The position numbers and the translations under genes are program-made. Of a stretch of DNA of 36,267 bases, positions 1-10,887 are shown in pieces. Position 1 is the stretch's first letter; each line of letters starts with the position of its first letter. The stretch is from Zygnema circumcarinatum. Taxonomy: Eukaryota; Streptophyta; Zygnematophyceae; Zygnematales; Zygnemataceae. The notes beneath the pieces are model-generated. The model was not told the DNA's origin. It did not search any database and saw only the letters and a list, made by a program, of their open reading frames with translations. The stretch lies in contig CM074821.1 in NCBI GenBank assembly GCA_037447605.1, forward strand, positions 1,802,215 through 1,838,481, read 5' to 3'.

Positions 1-317
1 ATTAGTGGAACAGAAACGAAATGACTAACCTGTAAATTTCAATTGAATTTCATTAGTTATTATTTAGATTTGAACTTGCGTTTCCCCCTTGCGTTTCCCT
101 TTTCCCGATCTTTATATTACCTGCATTCTTACATCTTTCGTTTAAACATATTCCTAATCAAAACATTTCTTTTCCAGCAATTGTGTTTCCTTGTTAAGTG
201 TCTGCATGTCAAATTCGACATAAAGATTGAGACAATTGTTTCAATGTTGTTGCCATTGTAGACTTCCCGTTGTGTTTCTAATCATTAAATTTAATCAGTA
301 TCCGCAGCTCTGACGAT

Positions 318-357
318 AAAGAGGAGGGGGGGGTAGGGGTAGGGGTAGGGGTAAGGG
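318..357 (+). repeat. GGGGTA tandem tract, G-quadruplex capable
   Basis: Seen: GGGGTAGGGGTA-type units follow a run of G. There are four or more closely spaced G4 runs, enough for an intramolecular quadruplex. The tract lies just beyond LRR exon 2, probably in the next intron of the minus-strand gene. Confidence 0.6.
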
Positions 358-455
358 GTTCTATGCTTTAGTTTGATGGTTTCTTGTGTTTGAATTGCTT
401 AAAATTTTAACAGTATAGGGTTCTGAAAAATTAGGGTTGTGGGGGTCCCTCTCAC

Positions 456-1084
456 AGTATGCGCAAGCTGGTCAATGCTGCCAGCTGTCGCCCCGGGATT
501 GGCCCCTTCAGGCGCTGCGAAGGTTCCGCGAAGTTTCTGCCTTCCCCAACATTCCATCATCAGATTCCTTTAAGGCACTAGCGATTCTTGAAAACCCTAA
601 AAACCCAAAATTCTCTTAAAACCCTACAGCTTAAGAACCTAAAACCCTACACAGATAATATTGAATATATACTTGATACTATGAACAAATTAGAAGTACC
701 GTACAAGATCCTCAAACCCTAATGACTGGAAAAGCCCTAAAGAACTCCAAAAGAAAATTGTTCAAACCCTAAATAGCAAATCGACCCTAATTCTTTAGAT
801 TGTGCTGTTAAAAAACTAGATTTAAATCAATACGAAAGTAACAAGAAAGAAATAAAAGCATGTGCTTACAGCGAAGTGACTTCTCTTGTTGTCACGTCAC
901 ACTCGACCCCCCCTTGCCACGTTCCGTCACACGGATCCTTGGCGCCGTTCCATGTGGAAAATACGCCGGGATTGTACTTCTGCAGTTCCGTTTTCAGTTC
1001 CAGAAGAGCGTTCAAGGAAGGGCGGTCGTTCGATGGAACGGAAACAGTTCCTGCGACGGAAACGAAAACTTGGAAACGTTTCAT
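456..1084 (-). CDS. Leucine-rich-repeat protein, 5' part (two exons; continues off the left edge)
   Basis: Seen: on the minus strand an open segment at 1084-870 carries an LRR N-terminal cap: ALLELKTEL, then a W, then DPCDGTW, then a GV-x-CDV-like end and EVTSL. It ends at a GTAAGC donor in phase 2. An acceptor after AAGGCAG opens a second exon at 536-456 in matching phase, reading LKGPIPG then LAALTSLRIL, a canonical plant LRR, and closing at GTGAGA again in phase 2. Known: LRR genes of plants and algae carry phase-2 introns at this leucine, and LRRNT_2 caps occur in LRR receptor kinases and LRR secreted proteins. Inferred: extracellular LRR protein, possibly a receptor kinase, but no kinase is visible because the gene leaves the window. 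The true start is uncertain. The ATG at 1084 gives no clear signal peptide, so an upstream exon beyond the GA repeat is possible. Confidence 0.6.
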
Positions 1085-1324
1085 ATGGCCATGTGGGAGC
1101 TGCCTCTGTTTGCAGATTGGAGCATAACTTGCTTAAGGAATGCAGTTATGTGAAAGCGGAGTATGACAGAGAAATAATAGAGAGAGAGGGAGACGAAGAA
1201 AGGGAAGATAGAGGAGGGGGGAGGGAGAAAGGCAGAAATAAAGGGTGGGGCAGAGGGGGGACGAGGGAAAGGGAGGTGGGGATTGGGAGAGGGGTAGAGA
1301 GGGAGGCATATGAGGAAGACATGG

Positions 1325-1590
1325 TGAGGGAGAGGGAGAGGGAGAGGGAGAGGAGAGGGAGAGGGAGAGGGAGAGGAGAGGGAGAGGGAGAGAGAGGGAG
1401 AAGGAGAGGGAGAGGGAGAGGGAGAGGGAGAGGGAGAAGGAGAGGGAGAGGGAGGAGAGGGAGAGGGAGAGGAGAGGGAGAGGAGAGGGAGAGGGAGAGG
1501 GAGAGGGAGAGGAAGAGGGAGAGGAGAGGGAGAGGGAGAGGGAGAGGGAGAGGAGAGGGAGAGGGAGAGGGAGAGGAGAGGGAGAGGTAG
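1325..1590. repeat. GAGAGG/GAGGGA purine microsatellite
   Basis: Seen: about 265 bp of almost uninterrupted GAGAGG and GAGGGA units, purine on the plus strand. The long open frames across it on both strands (Arg/Glu/Gly on plus, Ser/Pro/Leu on minus) are products of the repeat, not genes. Confidence 0.9.
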
Positions 1591-2159
1591 TGGAGGAGGA
1601 GGTTAGATTTTTCTACAAAACGACGGAAAATTGAATTCAATGGTTTAAATATTAAGTTTCAGGAAAATGAGTGGTTCTGGCCTGCCTTGCATGTTGCTTT
1701 AAAATTCAGATTTGATTCTTAAATTCAAACACCACCTACAGTATTGGCCGTTTAGTTGTACACAACGATCGCCTTAAAGATCTATTAAAACTGTTTCAGT
1801 TCAAAATTCAAGCTGAAATTGTTGAGACAACAAAGTTTCAAGATTTATCTCATCTCTATCCCCATTTCTAGATCCTTCAAAAGTAAAAAGATATAGTCTC
1901 ACCTTCCACTGGCAAACATCCGAGCAGCGATGCCAAAAAGAGGAGAAAATGAGGTCTGCAAAAAATATCCAAAAGCCGCCATGCGCTGCTCCACAAAGAC
2001 ACAAAATGCAAAAAAAAATGCACTTTTAGCCCTACCTCGAATGAACCCTTTTATAGAATTTCGTCGGAAGGAAAACGTACTTTAAAAAAACACGGCAGCA
2101 GCAGCACACAGCTGATGGCAGATAAAAGTAGAAAATGTGAAAATTTAGATAAGTTTAAA

Positions 2160-2700
2160 GCTTATGCAAGAGAGGGAAAGACAAGCGAAAGAGTGAGAGC
2201 GAGGACAGAGGCTGGATGAGCGAGAGAACAGAGTGAGGGTCGGATTGAAAGAGAGAGAAAACGAAAGGAGAGCAGAGCGGGAGACACAATGCGAGGAGAG
2301 AGAGGGAGAGAGACAGAGAGAGAGAGAAGAAGAGAGAGAGAAGAGAGAGAGGAAGAGAGTGAGGAGAGAGAAGAAGAGAGAGAGAGAAGAGAGAGAGAGA
2401 AGAGAGAGAGCGAGAGGGAAGAGAGAGAGGGAGAGAAGAGAGAGAGAAGAGAGAGAGGGTCAGGAAGCCTGAGCTCTTGCAAGCCACCTTTGACGTGGCT
2501 CCCTCCCCTTCTCCCGCATCGCTCCCTCCGCTCTCCCTCCCTCTCTGAACCCCTCGGCTCGGCAAACCTTAAACCCAGGCCCGGCCCTCAGCCCTGGTGC
2601 CCTCCTTCCTCAGCTGCAAAGCCCTCGAGCCCTAACCCTAATTCCCGGCCCTGAACCTCGCCCGCCCGGCCGCCCGCCCGCCCGCCCGCCCGCCCCCTCA
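2160..2700. repeat. GA-rich tract and CCCG array in a gene-free stretch
   Basis: Seen: a degenerate GAGAGA/AGAAGAG purine tract (about 2170-2460), then a (CCCG)n run at about 2660-2695. Between 1591 and 3767 I see no gene. The rest is AT-rich spacer, these repeats, the ACAT array and a G-rich leader before the methyltransferase. Confidence 0.8.
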
Positions 2701-3102
2701 ACCCTAATTTTCTGCGTTCTCCTGCGGCCCTCCTTCCAGCTGGCGGCACGCGAGGACTGCTGGTAGCGGGTAGGCAAGGCAAGCCCTACATCACTTCCGT
2801 GCGGTTATGTTGAGGGTGTCGTCGGAAATGTAGGGATACACGTACAGTATGTGCTGCTGATCGTATGTAGAGTCACGGAAACATCACTTTGACCGTACAG
2901 TCAACTACCGTTGGGCGTATCCGGGCCCGGCGGCAGATCGGGAACGGTCAAAAGCAAAGGACGTGGCATTGATCTGCCATCAAATGTACATGGACAAAAA
3001 CATCATTATGGGGAACCACGAGGAACTGGCCGCGAAGGACCTAAGGACAAAAAAAAATGCTATGAGCGAAGGTCTACGCCTAGGCTCAACAACGCTTCAA
3101 GC

Positions 3103-3242
3103 CCTCCCACGAAGCAGCCGCGAAGGTCGCCGATGTGCGGCACATCGTGCGGAAAGAGCGGCCACATACATACATACATACATACATACATACATACATA
3201 CATACATACATACATACATACATACATACATACATACATACA

Positions 3243-3274
<32 letters not shown>

Positions 3275-3378
3275 CATACATACATACATACATATATACA
3301 TACATACATACATACAACGGAAACCCTCCCTCGAAGCAGCCGATCACCGATGGTCACCGATGTGCGGCACCATATCGC
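3103..3378. repeat. (ACAT)n tetranucleotide array between two direct-repeat flanks
   Basis: Seen: an ACAT/CATA array of about 150 bp (3164-3316) with a few interruptions. Both sides begin with a related segment: CCTCCCACGAAGCAGCCG at 3103 and CCTCCCTCGAAGCAGCCG at 3325. Each is followed by a GATGTGCGGCAC word (about 3132 and 3360). The array therefore sits between the two copies of an approximately 45-bp direct repeat. Confidence 0.75.
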
Positions 3379-3644
3379 CGGGGGAGGGGGGGGGGGGGAG
3401 GAGAAGGGAGCGGCGGAAGGCCACCGACAGAGACACGGTCGGCCGCCGACACCCACCCGCGAAGGCAGCAGAATATCCCGTATATACCGCCTGCCTGCCT
3501 ACCCTAGATTCAGGGCGGCTCCTGCATCCACCCGCTGTTGCTGTTGCTATTGCGCTGCTGGCACGCGAGTCTTTGTGCCCACACCGCACGGCCTGCACGA
3601 ATTGCGATGCGAATCCCGCAAGGGATGCCTGGGTACGGCCGGGC

Positions 3645-3767
3645 GAGGCCGGCGAGGGAGGGGAGGGAGGGTTAGTGGGAGGGGTAGTGGGAGGGGGAGT
3701 GGGAGGGGGAGTGGGAGGGGGAGGGGGAAGGGGAGCAGGAGAGGGAGAGGAAGTGGGTGAGGGAGGA
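3645..3767. repeat. GGGAGT/GGGAGG tract in the leader of the FkbM gene
   Basis: Seen: about 110 bp of GGGAGTGGGAGG-type units running to within a few bases of the methyltransferase ATG. It is purine-only and G-quadruplex capable. By position it would lie in the 5' UTR or core promoter; the transcription start is unknown. Confidence 0.65.
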
Positions 3768-6700
3768 ATGGAGAAGGCTGTGGCTTCGAATCCCTTGCTG
3801 ATGCCGCTCCGCAGCTGGATAACCATCATCCTCACAGCAGGGTTTTCATTTGCAATAGGCGCATTCTCGACGCTTCTGGTGCAGCAGCAGACCGGGCTGC
3901 AGGAGATCCTGGCGCAAACATCGTACGTGGGCGCGTTGGCACTGCAGGGAGGGGCAAGCGCAGGGCGTGAAGGTGACAGCGCCTGCTCTACTGATCCTGC
4001 TTCCCTCCTTCTGTGTTTCCGCTTCTGCTCGGCAGCTTCTGTTCGATCTAATAGCTTCTGCGCGAAGGCACCTGTTTACGGCTTCAATTTTGCGCTCCTG
4101 CTTGGCTCTGAGTTGAGCAGGATGTTGGTCAATGCCAGGTCATGGACTCCTATTAGAAGGGAAGGAAAGAGGACGTTAGAGGGTACAGGATAGGACCTTC
4201 ACAGCTGGTCTCCTCTTCTATGACGTAGTTTCTGTTGGCTTACGTATGATAGTGGCTGCGTCTCCATTGCAGCGCTTTTCAATGCTTTTTTTTCTCTCGC
4301 CCTCTCCCAGATAGAATACTCGACAGGGAGGCGTGTTCAAAGGACCGCATTCAGATTCAAGCCACCGCGTTCGCGAGGCATTCAGAGACATCTGTGAGGA
4401 AGCTTGGTTGTGGCTTGCTGGACACCCTCGATGACTTCCTGAAAAATTTGTGGAACCCCGCGAACCAACAAGTAGTTTTGGTCAATATTGGAGCCAATAA
4501 AGGTGAGAGCGAGCACCCTTCAACTTTGATTTGCGGTCAATGTTAGTAACAGATAATTTTTTCATCCCGAGATTTTGGAGCAAAAAAGCAAATGAATATC
4601 AGGCTTCTGAATTGTAAGGAATTCATTCCAGAAACGACGGCCACCTAAGGAGGTGGACCTTCAGAAAGGGAGGTGGAAGTAACCAATCTTGTAATTCTGG
4701 AGGAATTTTAAGCACTCAAAGGAACTCCTGACTTTTCAAAAGCTTAAGATGGCTTTGCTTTGTCCCCTTCAGGCTATAACTTAGTTTTCTGGATGGAGCT
4801 CTGGAGTTTATCTAAAGGAATTGATCGAAGAAGCTATTTTAAGTTCCTATCTGGAAATTACAATCGGTCAATGTGTGATACATGTGGAGGCTGCAAGGAG
4901 GCCCCTTTACCTTTTAAACGTGAGCATCGCACACCATCCTTCAGAACTTTGTTCATATTCAAACTCTGGCAGACCCTGTACATCTGAAAGGAAATACTGC
5001 TACTTTTGGTTTTTTTTTTTGTCTTGCTTGATGTCTGCAGTCGCCTTCTGTGGAATTTTGGATGAAACCTAAAGAAGCTGCTGATCTGTTTATATGGCAA
5101 AAACAACTCACCTGCAAACAACCGCTTTTTTGTTATTTTTTTTCCTTTGACAGATTCGCCAGTGGCTCCCGGTCCTGGAAGAGGAGTTCGCATGTTCGCC
5201 ATCGAGCCAAACATTGCTAACTATAAGATCCTTTTAGAATTAAAGGTGTTTTTTCTACTGTTACGTTCCTGGAAGTTTTTTTTTTTTGAGATTCACAGCG
5301 AAACTTTGAAGTGAAAGCATATGCTTGCAATGGAGAAGCTCTCCAGGGTCGTCTCTAATTCTCGCCGAAGGCAGTTCTGTATTGTTGAACAGTTAATGTT
5401 GATGAAAACATGAAAACTGGACATTTGAACTGCCTTACATTGCAATGTTGCTTCGAGCACCCATCAACCATCACTGTGCCTGAGGTGAAATCAGAATATG
5501 GAAGGCACTGAAAGGTCGGGAAAAACTGCTGCAGGCTTGGGCAAAATATGGAAGATATGCTGTACTCCAGGCAGCTGCATCTAACTCTACTGGGATTGCA
5601 AAATTCCCCAAAACAAGGTATGTCATGACTTAATCCGGAACTGAAATCCCGTCGTAGTCTCTTGCTAGAGCTTCATGTGTTTTAACTTCCTGAAACTCCG
5701 TCAGCTGATTTGTAGGTCGCTTTGAACTGCAATGGAAACATCTCTTACCTTTTTCCTTATCTTTATTTATTCATAAATTGGCATTCAGCGGTTTGTACAA
5801 GGCAGTGGCGAGGTGAATGCCGCTCGTGGCTGATTCAGACCTGCCTCACTTTATACAATGAAAGAGTGATGGGAAAAGGCAGTGTAGCTGTTTTAGAGGA
5901 GTAAGAATGATTTCTGGTCTAACAGCACTAATGTAATCATGGGAAGGATGTGAGGATGGTATTTTAGGGTTGGTGACACGCGTGGAAATCTTCTTAGGAA
6001 GCCAAGTATGGGAACTGTAGATGTTCGGCTTATTACAGTTGATGAGTTCATGGAGGAGCATGCAATTGAGCATATCAATTACCTCAAGATTGACGCAGAA
6101 GGGTATGTGTTTGAAACTTTCTACTGCCTACACTCCAAAACCAGATGCCGAACTGGATGTAGAGGCAGTTGCCGCACTGGGAAAAACCGGCGTTCTCTGT
6201 GTAAATTCTGCGTTATACTGTGTCCTTGGCAAAGTTGTCGCAGAGTAGTTTAAATTAACGGGTTAGTCAACGTAAAACCCACTTTGGAAACCAAAACCAG
6301 CTTGAAACTCTGATTGTGATGCTGCGGAGCTCAGCAGAGCTATCTCTCTGTCAGACTTGTAATAATCAGCATATGGTATGTTATCTCGGAAGAGTTGTCC
6401 AATCCCATTGAATGTCTGATTCTATGGAATGCTTCGAGTACTCATTCAGGAATCCCTGTAAAGAAAAGAGTGCCGGTCTGTGATGGACATAACGTGAGGA
6501 AGGATGAAGGAGAGAGAGGAGGATAGGTAAAAAAAAATGCCTTCAATGCCTTGGACCAAGCAATCTCTCTTTCGAGCTCCAACAGCTGTTATGAGCATGC
6601 AGGTTTGACCCACTGGTGTTGCTCGGAGGCAAGAGTTCCTTCAAGCTCAATAAGATCCAACTCGTAGAATTTGAATACAATAGTTTCAACCATTGGAAAA

Positions 6701-7267
6701 CCACGACCTTGGAGCGAGTTGTGAATGATTTTGATAAATGGGGCTATGACTGCTTCCTCGCGCTCTGGCAAGGTGAGACTTCTCTCGTTTCCCTTTTCTC
6801 TCTCTCTTCTTCTCTCTTTCTTCTCTCTTCTTTTTGACTTTTAGGGCACTCACACATGGAGACAGTGTCTCGAGACCGTCAAATAGATTTGCTTTAAGCT
6901 TGAAACGCAACTGAATGGACCTTTTGCGCACAGGGAAGGCAGGAATTAAGCAAAAATTACTTTCTTCAGAGGAATGTCATTGCCCCTGTAGCTGATGCTT
7001 CTCTTTATGGTCTTTTAACTGTCAACCTTTTATGCACGAACTGCTGTTGTTGCATGTCTTGTTGAGTGCTCGGCTCACCAATTTTATGTTTCTGCATTGT
7101 CTGCTTTCCCTTTCCTCGCAGACGCTGCCACAAAGAGCGTCGTTGTCTGCCTAACCGGGTGCTGGCACAGCGCTTACGAGTTCAAGGACTGGTCCAATGT
7201 TTTGTGCTCAAGCAGAAGCCATGGCACCCTCACTCAATTCCTCCGCGAAGCCTGTGCTTGGCGATAA
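3768..7267 (+). CDS. FkbM-type methyltransferase with N-terminal membrane anchor, 8 exons (copy 1)
   Basis: Exons: 3768-3972, 4311-4502, 4773-4919, 5154-5245, 5535-5617, 5968-6102, 6603-6772, 7122-7267. All introns are GT-AG, phases 1,1,1,0,2,2,1. The sum is 1170 nt, giving 389 aa. Seen: a hydrophobic segment at about residues 16-40 (a signal anchor); SAM motif I VLVNIGANKG; an insertion with CDTCGGC; motif II FAIEPN; VDEFMEE; IDAEG followed by DPLVL; VEFEY; and a Cys-rich end (CLTGCW, then WSNVLCSS). Known: these are the landmarks of FkbM SAM-dependent methyltransferases, which O-methylate sugars and other small or polymeric substrates. Inferred: a type II membrane enzyme, perhaps in the Golgi, acting on glycans; the substrate is unknown. 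The start was chosen because it precedes the anchor and follows a purine-rich leader. The paralogue at 27084-31027 has the same intron positions and phases, which supports this model strongly. Confidence 0.88.
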
Positions 7268-8110
7268 CGCGTCTGCCTCTTTGTTTTTTTTTTTTTAAGG
7301 GCAAAAAATCTCGCGAGGAAAAGGTTTTTTTTAGTTATTGATTGAGCATTCGTTTGCATGGCCCTATTGAATGGTTGTTTTTTTAGCAACACCCATTCAA
7401 TAGATTGTGGTGTGACATTAGGGGAGGGTACTCTTAGCAGTTTGCAGATTAGTGGCATGGCCAATTCTCTCCCATCTGCTGCTTGGGCAAACAAACGTAG
7501 CAGCTGACTTTCAGCAGAAGGGACATTAATGTCAAATGGTGGAAGCTAATTTTTTTCCAGCACGCATCATTGGTTGAAGTGATGTGAAGGCCATTTCAAT
7601 TACGGCTTCAACCATGTTTTCCGCAAACAGTGCTCGGCATCTCGCCTTGCAACATGTGTTGAGAATGTGTGGTGAGGGGTGACATAGGTGGGTCCCAAGT
7701 GCCAATCCTTGAGTCTGTAGCTGTACCCAGGGGTTCAGATTTGCGCTACTTTCGGGTTGGGAGGTTGGTTGCACAGGACTCCAAAGGCTATCTAGGCCCT
7801 GGCTTGAAAGTCCTCCCAGAAGGCGTAGGTAGCCCTTTCTCCCCATCGAGAGTTTTCTAACAGCGATTGTTGAAGATGCTGTACGCAATGCGAGGGTGAA
7901 AGGTGTCCCTGGTCCTGCTTCTAAAAACTCCATAAAGATAAGTCCCGTGAAAGGAAAGGAGAAGGAAGAGAAGAAGAAAGGAGAGGAAACGAGAGTAAAA
8001 GATGAAAGGAGCCATGGCCCGTCACATTCGGCCATGCCTGCATTGGCATGTCGGGGAACCTGCACTGGTCCCCGAGAGATACATTTCAGCAGCCCTACAG
8101 TACAAGAGAT
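7268..8110. other. Spacer downstream of FkbM copy 1; no gene recognised
   Basis: About 840 bp. A minus-strand open frame of 207 codons (8155-7532) overlaps a plus-strand one. Neither shows a domain, splice context or composition I trust. A transposon remnant is possible but not supported. Confidence 0.5.
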
Positions 8111-8119
8111 AAGACCATT

Positions 8120-8390
8120 GAGTCTGCGGCCATTTCGCCATCCATTGTTTGCCAACGGTTCGCAATCATTACCAACCAGTGGTTCAAACCATTGGCAATG
8201 GACAATGGATGAACGGCAACCATTGAATCTGCCTCATGGTTGCCAACCATTGCCAACTGTTGGAAGCACTACCAAAGTACCCTCATTTGGTCCGTGACCA
8301 ACTGGTTGGCAATGGTTGCAAGGTTGGCTTGGGCGATCAATCAATGGTTGGCAACCATTCCAATGGTTGATTCCGTTCCAACCGCCCGAT
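8120..8390. repeat. Cluster of inverted CAATGGTTG / CAACCATTG words
   Basis: Seen: at least nine copies of CCATTG or its complement CAATGG, most extended to AACCATTG, CAATGGTTG or TTGGCAATGG. They occur in both orientations within about 270 bp and can form several nested hairpins (for example TTGGCAACCATT followed by CCAATGGTTG). The cluster lies 170-430 bp upstream of the start codon at 8555. Confidence 0.6.
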
Positions 8391-8457
8391 CCGTGCCAGT
8401 CCCGCGCCGTTTTACGACCGTTAAACAGTTTCCCGTTGTGCCGAACTGCGCCTTCGT

Positions 8458-8530
8458 AGCCTAGGCCCTAGGTCCTAGGCCCTAGGCTCTAGGGTCTGGG
8501 CTCCTGGTCGTGGCCCCTAGGCGCCTAGGG
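8458..8530. repeat. CCTAGG palindrome cluster immediately upstream of an ATG
   Basis: Seen: five or more CCTAGG or CCCTAGG words in about 70 bp, ending 25 bp before the ATG at 8555. CCTAGG is self-complementary, so the segment can fold on itself. It probably lies in the 5' UTR of the next gene. Confidence 0.6.
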
Positions 8531-8554
8531 CCAGCTAGCCAGCAGGAGGCAGCC

Positions 8555-10887
8555 ATGGCGGACAGGCCGCAGCGCGCCATCGTGCTCTACGGGGACGGCC
8601 TCCTGCAGGACGCGGCCGGGGGGGGCACTGTCGTGGAAGCTTCTCGCTGCGACACGCTGCACCACATGGCTGCTTGCGGAGCTTCCTCCTTTCTCGCTCT
8701 GCGCTCTCTCCCGGCGCAAGGTGCGCTTGCTTCCGTTGAGGACATTCTGTTCTATGCTTTTTTTGTCTGGCAGTAAAATGGCAGTCGAAGGGGACTCCCT
8801 CAACTTTTAGGTCATTCTTTTTATGCATTTCTCGTAGTATTAGGAGAGGCAGCTTCTTCACCAATTTTGCAATGCTATGATACAGACACGCAGCGCCTGA
8901 ATTCAACTTAAGTTCAGCTCACGACGGATTGAATGCAAAATTTTATTTCGTGAAAACACTGCTAAGTTAGTAAGGTGAAGCTATTGTGGCTTTTACACCT
9001 ATTTACTGCAGAAAATTGACAGGAGTATGATGTCTGGCTCGGTGACAACTGGCAGGAGGAGGGTCGCGGGGATGCAGTGGCGGCGGAGAAGAGAGTTCTG
9101 CTGGAGCTCGCGCAGCTGCTCGATGTCGGTGAAGTGTACTCCGTAAGTCTGTTCATTTACATTGCAGAAGAGTATCGTGCAGTTTTTATTAAATTTAATT
9201 TCCATCATCAACTTAAAGCTCGATGATGAAGTAAAAAGTTTTATTCGACACAGGCGGAAGCTTTGGAGGACGACAGCAAGGCGACGTGGGAGGACCTGCT
9301 TGCCAACATGGAAGAAAGAGAAACCAGCCTACCCTCACTTGCTGGAAGGTATCATTATTACAAGCTGTTTGCACTATAGGGGCCTTAGGGTTTGTTTTAA
9401 AGATCCTTAAGGTCATAAGTCTTGGGAGCAGAATGATTGATCTGTTCCTTGTATCTTGTCATCACTACTAGCAGTAAACACTGAGACTGCACTATGGGTT
9501 AGTTTGAGCCGTCGTTGCCTTTGAAACTAGAGAATGTTTTTCTTGCACTGATTTTTTTGAATTGTTATTTTGCAGGTTCATGAATCTCGCAGGAGTTATG
9601 CTCTCAAATTCCGCCCCTGCTGCAGCTTTGGCCAAGCGAGCTGGCTTCGCTTTAGTTCCAATGTATTCCGGTGATGCAGAAGATGCCTCGCTTGAAGGAA
9701 AAAGAACTTCAAGTCTTCCTTCATGCAAAAGTTTAGCGGAGAGGCTCGTCCGAACCTTGGGACTTCATAAGGAAGAGGAAAAAGGTCCCCCTCCGAATGC
9801 GGCTCAAAGAAGTGACGATGAGTTTGAGTTGGCAATGGTGCATGTGGAGGTCGACTCTCTGGTAGGGATGATGGCGAAAGGAGGGAGAAAGGGAGGAGAA
9901 AAAGGTGAGGTCGCTGAGATTGATGGAGAAAGAGAGAAGAAAGAGAAATGGGATGCAGCTGTATATGGAATTGAGTGGATAAATGATCTTGTATTTGAAC
10001 TCCAAAAGTGGGCAGTACGTGGTTCAAAGGCCGAGGCACACATGCTCATTGTTCTGCTGCTGGGTTACGGAAGAGATGGAATTGAGATGGATAAAGGAGA
10101 TACTGGAGCCTTGGATAACGAGAGAGGAAAAAGAAAAGTAACCGAAATTTTGGACCTGCCCGGTTTCTGCGCTTTGTTGCCCTCACCTGAAAGTGCGAAT
10201 CCTGAGCTGAACTGGCTGAGACCTCGACAAAGCTATCGGCTGAAAGAGGACAAAGAGGTGGCTGACGTCAGGTGGGTCATAGAAGTTTTGGATATTCTTC
10301 AGTGGTGAAGCTCATATGGCAAGAACTGTCTATGTTGCGAGAAGCAGGATTCATACTCTGAACACGGCAGTTGCTCAGCATGTAAACTCAATCAACTTTT
10401 CTTCTCAATTATGGTGTATGTGTTCCTTTGTTCAAAGCCCTGTTGCAGACAGGAGATAGAACATTTTGTTGTTGTAGAAGGACCAAACTTTTTTCTAGGG
10501 ATGTGTGACTGCTGCAGGGACCACCACCCAATCTTGGCTTTACATTTTCTCCGAGGTGTGACGCGACAGGATGAAGTGCAACGTTTGGGAGTTCAAGAAT
10601 GTCGTGAGGTGACCTCGCAGCGGCTCTTCTTCACTAGAACAGATGAAAACCTCAATTTTTTTTCTTTCTACAAAAACGACCGGAAGTCTTCCTTTGCTTG
10701 AAGACTAAGCTTGGCTGGTCGGTGCTCTGAAACTGATTTGCTTTTTTACGTAAATTTTGGAGGGCTTGTTCCTAACCAACTGATTTTTTGATTTGTACAG
10801 CGAGGTGGACAGTTGGCCCTTCTGGCGGACCGTTTCCTGCATGAGCTTGCATTCAAGCTATGGAGGGCTCCCAAATATGGCGCATAG
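8555..10887 (+). CDS. Conserved protein of unknown function, at least 6 exons
   Basis: Exons: about 8555-8720, 9023-9142, 9254-9348, 9576-10271, 10518-10608, 10801-10887. Phases agree from exon 2 to the stop; those five exons give 362 aa, so the protein is about 420 aa. Exon 1 starts at a strong GCCATGG and reads RAIVLYGDGL, then CGASSFLALRS. Its best donor (after 8720) is phase 1 while exon 2 needs phase 0, so the 3' end of exon 1 or a small extra exon is unresolved. Other landmarks are RFMNLAGVMLSN, LALAxRAGF-like text, VHVEVD, WINDLV, LRPRQSY, ADVRDHHP, LADRFLHELAFKLW and the C-terminus APKYGA. From memory, not a search, this matches an uncharacterised plant family (an At5g11810-like protein). 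The N-terminal LYGDGL faintly recalls alkaline-phosphatase-fold enzymes, but no metal-site set is visible. A charged GGRKGGEKGE-type insertion sits in exon 4. Confidence 0.7.

Noticed and set aside
590-790. Telomere-like AAACCCTAA words
   Set aside because: They are scattered and imperfect, not a tandem array; telo-box words are common in plant promoters and introns, so this is not a chromosome end.
886-1640. Long open frames rich in Arg/Glu/Gly or Ser/Pro/Leu on both strands
   Set aside because: They are translations of the GAGAGG microsatellite; similar frames over the other simple repeats (2155-2654, 18073-18630, 27838-28377, 28860-29235, 30279-30656) were discarded for the same reason.
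3973-4193. Continuation of the first FkbM exon as an unspliced frame to 4193
   Set aside because: The donor after 3972 joins in phase to the next exon, and the paralogue has the same intron; the extra frame is intronic.
7532-8155. Minus-strand open frame of 207 codons
   Set aside because: No domain, no splice context, overlaps an equally open plus frame and the CAATGG word cluster; a transposon remnant is possible but unsupported.
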